Shown here one piece after another: positions 35,919 to 42,745 of a stretch of 42,745 nt of DNA (positions are counted from its first letter, which is position 1; every line of letters begins with the position of its first letter). The DNA comes from Opitutaceae bacterium. Lineage in GTDB: Bacteria > Verrucomicrobiota > Verrucomicrobiia > Opitutales > Opitutaceae. The stretch is taken from contig JACMRG010000075.1 in the NCBI GenBank assembly GCA_014376585.1, positions 1-42,745 of the forward strand. Direction: 5' to 3'. A program made the position numbers and the translations under genes. The notes beneath the pieces were generated by a model. That model ran no database searches and was not told the DNA's origin. It worked only from the letters and a program-made list of their open reading frames with translations.

Positions 35919-37271
35919 TCAAACCGTGAGCGGTGCGAAAAGATCATCCATCTTGCCATCGCTGTCGCCGAAGCGATCCAAGCGCACGCCGACTTTGTCG
36001 AGGAGTGTGAGGTGCAGATTGGCGAGCGGGGTCGGCCGGGCGTAGCGAATGTCGCGGCCACCCTTCATGCCGCCGGCGGCACCGCCCGCGACCAGGATGG
36101 GGAGATTGGTGTGATCGTGGATGTTGGGGTTGCCGATGCCGCTGCCGTAGAGGAGCAGCGAGTGATCGAGGAGGGTGCCGTTGCCTTCGGGCGTGGCTTT
36201 CAGGCGCCCGAGGAAATACGCGAAGAGGGAGACGTGAAACGCGTTGATCTTGGCCATGCGCGCGATCTTTTCCGGATCGTTGCCGTGGTGCGAAAGCGGG
36301 TGATGCGGATCGGACACACCGATCTCGGGGTAGGTGCGGTTGCTGGTCTCGCGCGCGAGCTGAAAGGTGGTGACTCGCGTGATGTCCCCCTGCATCGCGA
36401 GCACTTGGAGATCAAACATGAGGCGCGCGTGGTCGGCGTAGGCGGCGGGCACGCCGAGGGGGCGATCAAGATCGGGCAGCGCCGTGTTCGCGGTGTCGGC
36501 CTCGGCTTTCTGGATGCGGCGCTCCACCTCGCGCACGGTGTCGAGATACTCGGAAAGTTTGGCGCGGTCGGCGGCGCCGAGGTTGCGACGGAGACTGGCA
36601 ATATCCTCGGTGACCCAGTCGAGCAGACTGGCGCGCTGGCGGAGCGCGGCGCGGCGCTCGGCGAGGTTACCGCCTTCGCCGAAGAGGCGCTCGAACACGA
36701 TGCGCGGGTGCGCCTCGGAGGGAAGCGGCGTGGTCGGCGAGGACCACGAGAGATTATTTTGGTAAACGCAGGCGTAACCGTTGTCGCACTGGCCGGTGGT
36801 CTGGAGCATGTCCATCGAGAGTTCGAGGGACGGGAGCTGGGTCTCGCGACCGATTTGTTGCGCGGCGATCTGATCGACGGTCGTGCCAAGATAGTAGTCG
36901 GAGCTCTCGGTGTGTTTCGCCTTGGCGGCGCTGAGGAAGGCGGCGTTGGAGGTGGCGTGCGAGCCGGGGTAGGCGTTGCGCAGTTCGAGATTCGTGATCG
37001 CCGTCACGTGCTCTTTCACCGGGCCGAGCGAGCTGAGGATGGGCGACAGGTCGCCGAGTTTTCCGCCGGCGCCGGCGGGCGTCCATCGGGAGATGTCGCA
37101 GCCCATCGGCATGAAAACGAAACCGAGGCGGCGCACGGGGTTCGCCGGCGTCGCCGTCATCGCGGTGGCCGCAGGGACCATCGCGTCGAGGAGCGGGAGA
37201 GCGAGCGTGGCGCCCATGCCACGGAGGAAGGTGCGACGCGGGAGGGCTTTTTTCGTGGTGAATGTCATCAT
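35919..37271 (-). CDS. Tat-exported DUF1552 protein
   Basis: A 450-residue protein with a Tat signal peptide: PRRTFLRGMGATLALPLLDA (Arg12-Arg13) followed by an AXA-type cleavage region. The mature domain carries the DUF1552 motifs RLGFVFMPMGCDISRWTP, VTAITNLELRNAYPGSHATS, LPSLELSMD, QNNLSWSSPTTPLPSEAHPR, HHPLSHHGNDPEKIARMAKI and LLYGSGIGNPNIHDHTNLPI. It is related to DUF1501 in context and probably fold. Its ATG overlaps the stop of the DUF1592 gene as ATGA, so the two are translationally coupled. Substrate unknown. Confidence 0.94.
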   Translation of the reverse strand: MMTFTTKKALPRRTFLRGMGATLALPLLDAMVPAATAMTATPANPVRRLGFVFMPMGCDISRWTPAGAGGKLGDLSPILSSLGPVKEHVTAITNLELRNAYPGSHATSNAAFLSAAKAKHTESSDYYLGTTVDQIAAQQIGRETQLPSLELSMDMLQTTGQCDNGYACVYQNNLSWSSPTTPLPSEAHPRIVFERLFGEGGNLAERRAALRQRASLLDWVTEDIASLRRNLGAADRAKLSEYLDTVREVERRIQKAEADTANTALPDLDRPLGVPAAYADHARLMFDLQVLAMQGDITRVTTFQLARETSNRTYPEIGVSDPHHPLSHHGNDPEKIARMAKINAFHVSLFAYFLGRLKATPEGNGTLLDHSLLLYGSGIGNPNIHDHTNLPILVAGGAAGGMKGGRDIRYARPTPLANLHLTLLDKVGVRLDRFGDSDGKMDDLFAPLTV

Positions 37272-39646
37272 GGGGTTTTCCTCATTTGAAACGGAGTGCT
37301 ATTAACGAGACCGAGAATGAGCGCGGAGAAACGGTAGTCGTCGGTCTGGGCGCGGCGGACGATCTGACGGATGGCGGGCGCATCATAAGATTCCACCCCG
37401 CGCCCCAGGGCGAAGGTGAGGAGTTTTTCCGCCAGCGTGCCGGCGAAGAGTTCGGGCCGCGCGAGCAGGCCGCGCTCGAGCGCGGCCACCCCGGTGAACG
37501 TGCTGCCGTCGGAGAGTCCGCCGGAAGCGTCCACCGGTTTGCCCTGTTCGGAAGTGCGCCAGCGACCGACGGCGTCGAAATTTTCCAGCGAGAAACCCAC
37601 GGGGTCCATCACATCGTGGCAACTCGCGCAGGCGGGATTGGCGCGGTGGGCGACGAGACGCTCACGCATGGGGAGCGCCGCGGAGACGGTGTTGTTGTCG
37701 AGCGCGGGGACGTTGGGCGGCGGCGGCGGCGGCGGTTCGCCGGCGAGGTTGGCGAGGATCCAATGGCCGCGAATCACGGGCGAAGTGCGCGTGGCGTAAG
37801 AGGTGACGGTGAGGATACTGCCTTGGCGGAGGAGGCCGCCGCGCTGCTCGGCGGCCTCGCCTTCAAGGGTGACCCGGCGGAAGCGGCTGCCGTAGATGTG
37901 CGGGATGCCGTAGTGTTTCGCGAGGCGCTCGTTGAGGAACGTGTAGTTGGCGCCGAGCAAGTCGGTGATAGGGCGGTCCTCACGCACGATGCTTTCGAAA
38001 AACAGTTCCGTTTCCTGGCGAAAAGCCTGGCGGAGGTTGTCGTCGAAATCGACGAAGAGGCGGAGGTCGGGCGTAACCTCATCGAGCTTGCGCAGATAGA
38101 GCCATTGCGCGGCGAAGTTGGTCACGAGGTTCCGCGAGCGCGTATCGGCGAGCATGCGGCGGACCTGCTGCTCGAGGAGTTTGGGCTGGCGGAGATCGCC
38201 GCGCTCGGCGGCATTGAGGAGCGCGGCGTCGGGGAGGCTGCTCCAAAGGAAGAATGAGAGGCGCGAGGCGAGTTCGAGATCGCTGATCCGGTAGGCGGTG
38301 GCGGGCGGGAGATCCGCGGGGTCGGCCTCAACGCGGAAGAGGAAACGCGGGCTCACGAGGATAGCACTCAATGCGCTTTCGATCCCGGCCTCGAAGCCCT
38401 GACCTCCAGCGCTGCCCTCGCGGAAAAATTGCAGCGGCTTGAGTAGGTCCGCATCCGTGACGGGGCGGCGGTAGGCGCGGCGCAAGAGCGGCGTGAGAAT
38501 TTCGCGGGCGCGGGTTTCCTGCGCGACGGCGTCCGTGGGGATCGTCGCGGTGGCGGTCGCGGATTCGCCGAAGATTTTGCGGCGGCTGGGCGTGTCGCCC
38601 GGGCCCTTGGCGTCGTAGGGGCCGGTGATCGAAACCTGGTAGAGGGCGGGCACCGAGCGCGGGTGCCGGTGCATGTTGAAGTGCGCGAGATACGGTTGGC
38701 GTTCGGTCTCGAAGAGCACGGAGGGATTTTTAGGGAACGTGACGCCGAGGTCGTGCGGCCCGGCTTTGACCGCGACGCGGAATTTCAGATGGGCGTCTAC
38801 GGCCTCAGCGTTTTTGTCGCTGCCGGGCGGCTTGACGGTGAAAAGGCCGACGCGATCGCCGTCGATGAGCACCTCGACCTCATGCGGTTTTTTCAAACCC
38901 TCGACCTGCTCGTTGCGGTCGCGGGCCAGTCGGAGCTGAATTTCATAATCGCCGTCCTGCGCGAAAACATAGGGAAAAAGTCCACCGCCGCGCGTGCCGA
39001 TAGGCAGGCCCTCGACGTGTTCTTCCTGGGTGAGATCGGGGCGGAGACGAAACGTCTCGCCACCAGGCGTCTTGCGCGGGGAACCGAGGGCGAGGCGGGC
39101 GATTTTTTGCGCGGCGGAGACGTAGCGATCCAGCAACGTGGGCGAGAGGTTGCCGACCGTGACGTTGTCAAAGCCGTGGCTCGGCTCGTCGTTGGGCAGG
39201 AGCGCGGTCGCGTCGATGTCGAGGGCGAGCAGGTCGCGGATGGCGTTTTGATATTCGGTGCGGTTGAGGCGGCGAAAAGTGTCGGTGCGGCCGGGATTGG
39301 GCGCGAGGGCCGCGGCGCGGTCGAGGGCGCTCTGGAGTTCGGCGACGGCGTCACGGTAAGCCGCCGCGTCGGGCCGATCCTCGCCGAGCGGAGGCATCTG
39401 GCGGTGGTCTAGCTTACGGATGACTTTCTCCCAGAGCACGGCATCGGCCGCGGGATTTTTTAGGTCAACGCCCTCCAGCGAGAGCTTACCCTTTTTTGTC
39501 CCGTCATCGTGGCAATCGAGACAGTAACGGCCGACCAGTGCATCCGCCGAATGCGCCGCGCGCGCGCTGCACAGGACCGAGGCGACGCCGGCCAACGCGA
39601 ACAGGGCGAATCTGGGCAAAATCAATGCGACAAAAAAACGGGGCAT
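37268..39646 (-). CDS. Cytochrome c / DUF1587-DUF1595-DUF1592-DUF1588-DUF1585 protein
   Basis: A 792-residue secreted protein with a signal peptide (about 1-34). An N-terminal heme domain has CLDCH (Cys42, Cys45, His46) and QMPPLGEDRP as likely Met ligand. The domain series is DUF1587 (TFRRLNRTEYQNAIRDLLAL), DUF1595 (LTPLLRRAYRRPVTDADLLK), DUF1592 (SRFLFRVE-type segment, ELASRLSFFLWSSLPDAALL, NFAAQWLYLRKLDEV), DUF1588 (GGLLRQGSILTVTSYATRTS, ACASCHDVMDPVGFSLENFD with Cys673, Cys676, His677) and DUF1585 (LAEKLLTFALGRGVESYDAP). A carbohydrate-binding-like insert lies at about 215-330. It is first gene of the trio with DUF1552 and ankyrin genes. Confidence 0.94.
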   Translation of the reverse strand: MPRFFVALILPRFALFALAGVASVLCSARAAHSADALVGRYCLDCHDDGTKKGKLSLEGVDLKNPAADAVLWEKVIRKLDHRQMPPLGEDRPDAAAYRDAVAELQSALDRAAALAPNPGRTDTFRRLNRTEYQNAIRDLLALDIDATALLPNDEPSHGFDNVTVGNLSPTLLDRYVSAAQKIARLALGSPRKTPGGETFRLRPDLTQEEHVEGLPIGTRGGGLFPYVFAQDGDYEIQLRLARDRNEQVEGLKKPHEVEVLIDGDRVGLFTVKPPGSDKNAEAVDAHLKFRVAVKAGPHDLGVTFPKNPSVLFETERQPYLAHFNMHRHPRSVPALYQVSITGPYDAKGPGDTPSRRKIFGESATATATIPTDAVAQETRAREILTPLLRRAYRRPVTDADLLKPLQFFREGSAGGQGFEAGIESALSAILVSPRFLFRVEADPADLPPATAYRISDLELASRLSFFLWSSLPDAALLNAAERGDLRQPKLLEQQVRRMLADTRSRNLVTNFAAQWLYLRKLDEVTPDLRLFVDFDDNLRQAFRQETELFFESIVREDRPITDLLGANYTFLNERLAKHYGIPHIYGSRFRRVTLEGEAAEQRGGLLRQGSILTVTSYATRTSPVIRGHWILANLAGEPPPPPPPNVPALDNNTVSAALPMRERLVAHRANPACASCHDVMDPVGFSLENFDAVGRWRTSEQGKPVDASGGLSDGSTFTGVAALERGLLARPELFAGTLAEKLLTFALGRGVESYDAPAIRQIVRRAQTDDYRFSALILGLVNSTPFQMRKTP

Positions 39647-39726
39647 GGGCGCGGGGTAACGACTGGGTCACGCAGATCCTCCCCACCGTTGATCGCGAGT
39701 CAAAAACCTTCCCGCCTTTTCTGCCG

Positions 39727-41007
39727 TCAGGCCTTCGGCTCCGCCGTTGCGCCCGCCAAAACCTCCCCGCCCTTCGACGCGTCAAACGATCCGTCCCACT
39801 TCGCCACCACCAGCGTCGCCACCGCGTTGCCGATGAAATTTGTGATCGCGCGCGCCTCGGACATGAATCGGTCCACGCCCAGAATCAGCGCCATGCCCGC
39901 CACCGGAATCTTATCCGTCGCCGCCAGCGTCGCCGCCAGCGTGATAAACCCGCTCCCCGTCACCCCCGCCGCGCCCTTCGAAGTGATCACGAGCACGCCC
40001 AGCAGCTTCACCTGCTCCCAAATGGTCAGCGGTGTGTCCGTCGCCTGCGCCACAAACATCGCCGCCATCGTCAGGTAGATCGACGTCCCGTCCAAATTAA
40101 ACGAGTAGCCCGACGGCACCACGATACCCACCACCGGCCGCGCGCAGCCCGCCTGCTCCATCTTGTGCATCAGGCCCGGCAGCGCCGGCTCCGAAGATGA
40201 TGTGCCCAGCACGATCAACAGTTCCTCACGGATGTATTTGATGATTTTCCAGACGTTAAAACCGTTGCAGCGCGCGATCAGCCCCAGCACGACGAAGACA
40301 AAAAGCGCACACGTCAGATAGACGCATGCCATCAGCGCCCCCAGCGACACCAGCGAACGCAGCCCGTATTTCCCGATGGTAAACGCCATCGCGCCAAACG
40401 CCGCCAGCGGTGCCAGCCGCGTCACGATGCTCACGATGCCGAAGATCACGCGCGAGACCTCGTTGATCAGATTCATCACCGGCCGCCCGTGCTCGCCGAG
40501 CCGCCCCAGCGCGATGCCGAACAGCACCGCCAGCAGCAGCACCTGCAAAATTTCGCCCTCAGCAAAGGCCCCGACAAACGTGTTCGGAATCACGTGCAGC
40601 AAAAATTCCGTCGTGGACTGCCCCTGCGCCGCCTTCGTGTAGTTCGCCACCGCCTTCATATCGAGCGACGCCGCGTTCGCGTGCACGCCCGCGCCCGGCG
40701 TGAACACGTTCGCCACCACCAGCCCGATCACGAGCGCCAGCGTTGAAACGACCTCGAAATACAACAGCGCCTTTCCACCCACGCGCCCGACCTTTTTCAG
40801 GTCGCCCATCCCCGCGAGCCCCACGACCACCGTCGTAAAAATGATCGGCGCGATCAACATCTTCACGAGCTTGATAAACCCGTCGCCGAGCCGCTTCAGC
40901 GCAGCGCCGAAATCCGGCCACACATAGCCCACCGTCACCCCGATCACGATGGCGGCGAGCACCTGGAGATAGAGCGTGTCGCGTTTGCCTGGGGTTGCCG
41001 GAACCAT
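39727..41007 (-). CDS. dctA: Dicarboxylate/amino acid:cation symporter (DctA-type)
   Basis: About 426 residues from the ATG at 41007; a GTG five codons upstream (41022) is an alternative. It has multiple membrane helices and the signature motifs of the DAACS family: the serine-rich re-entrant loop [20 protein letters not shown], the unwound helix motif [20 protein letters not shown], the second hairpin [20 protein letters not shown], and the transport-core motif [20 protein letters not shown]. The wording around these motifs fits C4-dicarboxylate carriers (DctA), importing succinate, fumarate or malate with protons or sodium. Upstream is the divergent sufE gene; no cognate DctB/DctD sensor pair is in the window. 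Confidence 0.92.
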   Translation of the reverse strand: MVPATPGKRDTLYLQVLAAIVIGVTVGYVWPDFGAALKRLGDGFIKLVKMLIAPIIFTTVVVGLAGMGDLKKVGRVGGKALLYFEVVSTLALVIGLVVANVFTPGAGVHANAASLDMKAVANYTKAAQGQSTTEFLLHVIPNTFVGAFAEGEILQVLLLAVLFGIALGRLGEHGRPVMNLINEVSRVIFGIVSIVTRLAPLAAFGAMAFTIGKYGLRSLVSLGALMACVYLTCALFVFVVLGLIARCNGFNVWKIIKYIREELLIVLGTSSSEPALPGLMHKMEQAGCARPVVGIVVPSGYSFNLDGTSIYLTMAAMFVAQATDTPLTIWEQVKLLGVLVITSKGAAGVTGSGFITLAATLAATDKIPVAGMALILGVDRFMSEARAITNFIGNAVATLVVAKWDGSFDASKGGEVLAGATAEPKA

Positions 41008-41168
41008 GGGGTCGGTCTGCACGTTTCAAGCCAAGGCGCCGCCCTCCGATCTGCGCAAATTTATTCCCACGCCGAAGCGCGAACCCAACGAACCCCTCGC
41101 CCCCCTCGGCGAACTGCGCCGCACCAAGTGGATTGCGCGCCTGCCGCGCAACGTTTGCTCTGTCCCCG

Positions 41169-41579
41169 GTGACCCTCCCCGAAAAACTCCAAACCGTCGT
41201 CAACGACTTCGCCCCCATCGACGACCTCCAGGAACGCCTCACTCTCGTCATCGACCGCGCCCGCCGAAAGCCGCCGCTTCCACCCGCCGCCCGCACCGCT
41301 GAAAACCGCGTCCCCGGCTGTATCTCCGCCGTCTGGCTTACGGCGGAGATGCGCGACGGCCGCCTCCAATTCCAAGCCGACGCCGACTCTCCCCTCGTGC
41401 GCGGCCTCGTCGTCTTCGTCGCCGATTTTTTCAGCGGCACTTCACCCGCCGAAATCGCTGCCAGCGACGCCGATCCCCTCGCCGCCCTCGACCTCTTAAA
41501 AAATCTTTCTCCCACCCGCCGCAACGGCCTCACCGCCGTCCGCCAACGCATCCTCACCTTCGCCCAATCCCACGCGTGA
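41169..41579 (+). CDS. sufE: SufE family sulfur acceptor protein
   Basis: A 136-residue Fe-S cluster biogenesis factor that accepts persulfide sulfur from a SufS-type cysteine desulfurase. The active-site cysteine is Cys51 in RVPGCISAVWL, the same residue number as in E. coli SufE. The rest (LPEKLQTVVNDFAPIDDLQE, PLVRGLVVFVADFFSG, NLSPTRRNGLTAVRQRIL) matches the family. A GTG at 41169 is taken as start because it gives the normal family N-terminus; the open frame upstream is Pro/Arg-rich and runs antisense to dctA. No sufS lies in the window. Confidence 0.9.
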   Translation: MTLPEKLQTVVNDFAPIDDLQERLTLVIDRARRKPPLPPAARTAENRVPGCISAVWLTAEMRDGRLQFQADADSPLVRGLVVFVADFFSGTSPAEIAASDADPLAALDLLKNLSPTRRNGLTAVRQRILTFAQSHA

Positions 41580-41644
41580 CCCACCTGATCCGTCCCACGC
41601 CAAGTCCGCCGGGGCCACACACGGTCCGGTCGCTCGTTCTTCCG

Positions 41645-41670
41645 CGCTCTTTGCGGCCTCCGCGTGAGGC
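41645..41670 (+). repeat. Short-word repeat, CTTTGCGGCCTCCGCGTGAGG type
   Basis: A degenerate ten-base-period word (CTCTTTGCGG / CCTCCGCGTG) in the sufE-tatD gap. Its reverse-strand translation LTRRPQRARK resembles the LTRRRKGRK-type peptides I recall from repeat-derived frames in other genomes. Confidence 0.5.
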
Positions 41671-41697
41671 CATCCCGTTTTTCTTCTCCGGTCTTTT

Positions 41698-41724
41698 TTC
41701 CGTGTATTCCGTGTGTTCCGTAGG
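41698..41724 (+). repeat. Three-copy 9-base TTCCGTGTA repeat
   Basis: Three nine-base units in tandem: TTCCGTGTA, TTCCGTGTG, TTCCGTAGG. It lies in the sufE-tatD gap between two other word repeats. Confidence 0.8.
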
Positions 41725-41747
41725 CCCCTCCCCTTTTCCCTCCGCCT

Positions 41748-41777
41748 TTTGCGTATTTAGTGTGTTTCGTCGTTAAC
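41748..41777 (+). repeat. 9-base-period GCGTATTTAGTGTGTTTCG repeat
   Basis: Three degenerate nine-base units, GCGTATTTA, GTGTGTTTC, GTCGTTAAC, just upstream of the TatD gene. It is the third word repeat within 135 bases. Confidence 0.65.
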
Positions 41778-41814
41778 CCCTCCGCCTCCCTTTCCTCTCC
41801 GCTTTCGCCGCCTG

Positions 41815-42699
41815 ATGTATTTCGACGCCCACAACCACCTCGCATCCCCGTCCCTCGCGCCCCATCTCCCCGCGATTCTCGCCGCCTACGCCGCCGCCGG
41901 TATCACCCACGCCGTCGTCAACGGCACCGAGGAATTCGACTGGCCCACCGTCGCCGCGCTCACCTCCGCCTACACCGGTTCCGACTCAGTGTCCGCCTCC
42001 GCCTCCCGCCTCCCGCCTGAAGCCTGCCGCCTCCTTTCGAGCTACGGCCTCCACCCCTGGGACGTTGGCAACCGCTCCCCCGCCTGGCTCGAAACGCTCC
42101 GCGCTCACCTCACGGCCGATCCCCACGCCGCCGTCGGTGAAATCGGTCTCGACCGCTGGATGCTCGACCGCGCCCGCCCCGACGATCCCCGCCTCGCCGG
42201 CCTCCGCCGCGCCCCGCTCGAAGAACAACTCGAAGTCTTCAAACCCCAACTCGCCCTCGCCGTCACCCTTGATCGCCCCGCCACCATCCACTGCATCGAC
42301 GCCTTCGGCCTCCTCCTCGAAACCCTCCGGTCCGTCCCACTTCCGCCGCGCGGTTTCCTGCTTCACGCTTACAGTGGCTCGTTCGAACTCGTCGCCCCCT
42401 TCGCCGCCCTCGGCGCCTATTTTTCATTTAACGCCGCCTACCTCGCCTCCCGCCACACACGTCTCCGCGAGCTCTACCAAAAAATCCCCCTCGACCGCCT
42501 CCTCGTGGAGACTGACGCCCCCGCGATGCTCCCCCCGCCCGCGCACGCGCCGTTCTCGTTTTCCGCCGCCCCCGCGCTCAACCACCCCGCCAACCTCGCC
42601 GCATCCTACGCCGCCCTCGCCACGCTCCGCTCCCTCCCCCTCCCCGATCTCACCGCGATCATCGCCGCCAACTCCCACCGCCTCTTCCTCAAAGGGTAG
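41815..42699 (+). CDS. TatD family metal-dependent hydrolase
   Basis: A 294-residue TIM-barrel hydrolase. The metal ligands are in place: H-x-H at His6/His8 (YFDAHNHLA), Glu109 (GEIGLDRW), His159 (ATIHCIDAF), His184 (FLLHAYSGS) and Asp234 (LLVETDAPAM). TatD proteins are magnesium-dependent 3'-5' exonucleases or general phosphoesterases; the cellular role is DNA/RNA quality control in the studied members. A short Ser-rich stretch (SDSVSASASRLPPEA, about 56-70) may be a lineage-specific loop. The ATG at 41815 gives the family N-terminus. It is likely transcribed with or just after sufE. Confidence 0.92.
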   Translation: MYFDAHNHLASPSLAPHLPAILAAYAAAGITHAVVNGTEEFDWPTVAALTSAYTGSDSVSASASRLPPEACRLLSSYGLHPWDVGNRSPAWLETLRAHLTADPHAAVGEIGLDRWMLDRARPDDPRLAGLRRAPLEEQLEVFKPQLALAVTLDRPATIHCIDAFGLLLETLRSVPLPPRGFLLHAYSGSFELVAPFAALGAYFSFNAAYLASRHTRLRELYQKIPLDRLLVETDAPAMLPPPAHAPFSFSAAPALNHPANLAASYAALATLRSLPLPDLTAIIAANSHRLFLKG

Positions 42700-42721
42700 G
42701 GCGGGTTGTCCCTAACCCGCC
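42700..42721. other. Hairpin after the TatD gene
   Basis: Eight-base-pair stem GGCGGGTT/AACCCGCC with a six-base loop, starting at the last base of the stop codon context. No T-run follows within the window, so it is either a weak terminator or another dispersed palindrome. Confidence 0.5.
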
Positions 42722-42745
42722 GCTCCGACTCCGCCCCCGCCCCCC

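Noticed and set aside
35900-36061. Upstream extension of the ankyrin protein frame
   Set aside because: It overlaps the 3' end of the DUF1552 gene and would bury the signal peptide.
41645-41777. A small CRISPR array
   Set aside because: Units are 9-10 bases with no spacers and differ between the three blocks.

Overview
The window looks like chromosomal DNA from a GC-rich Verrucomicrobiota bacterium, most likely of the Opitutae/Opitutaceae. This is inferred from the Planctomycetes/Verrucomicrobia-type cytochrome modules (DUF1501 with DUF1549/DUF1553, and DUF1592 with DUF1552), the TPR-ExbB-ExbD cassette, the scarcity of clear Shine-Dalgarno sites, and several families of short-word dispersed repeats. 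No rRNA or other direct taxonomic marker gene was compared by search.

Layout. 1-2300 is a transposon graveyard on the minus strand: fused and frameshifted IS21 istA/istB, an IS630-like N-terminus and an IS5-like fragment. 2425-15225 (minus) is the classic translation/transcription block, read from high to low coordinate: tRNA-Thr(GGT), tuf, tRNA-Trp(CCA), secE, nusG, rplK, rplA, rplJ, rplL, an attenuator-like hairpin, rpoB, rpoC and a strong terminator. 15316-19872 (minus) is an envelope-energising cassette: a large periplasmic TPR protein, ExbB/TolQ, ExbD/TolR and a small membrane-anchored protein of unknown function. 20026-23043 (plus) holds LemA and an M48 metalloprotease, separated by an odd AT-richer 444-base interval. 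23278-27316 (plus) is a Tat-exported DUF1501 protein followed by a cytochrome c/DUF1549/DUF1553 protein. 27618-29951 (minus) is a large secreted HAF/HYR-repeat protein. 30163-33845 (plus) is a secreted beta-propeller protein followed by a MASE1-LytS-type histidine kinase and a LytTR response regulator. 33980-34430 holds a decayed amidohydrolase-like remnant. 34424-39646 (minus) is a DUF1592 cytochrome protein, a Tat-exported DUF1552 protein and an ankyrin-repeat protein. 39727-41007 (minus) is a DctA-type dicarboxylate symporter. 41169-42699 (plus) is SufE and a TatD-family hydrolase.

How the genes work together. The first third is core gene expression. The rest is mainly envelope and periplasm biology. 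Two separate cytochrome-plus-Tat modules lie about 7 kb apart on opposite strands (end of one to start of the other). Both pair a heme-binding multi-DUF protein with a Tat substrate, so they are probably parallel periplasmic or surface systems of unknown substrate. The ExbB/ExbD/TPR cassette could energise outer-membrane processes, and the kinase/regulator pair may be co-transcribed with the propeller protein just upstream.

Most notable observations. RpoC lacks two of the four cysteines of its second zinc site. EF-Tu has a non-canonical switch I. Several short repeat families built of 7-11 base words lie in gene gaps and even inside genes. One of them, a near-perfect inverted repeat, supplies the signal peptide and probable start of the ankyrin protein. 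All family assignments come from reading motifs; no database search was run.
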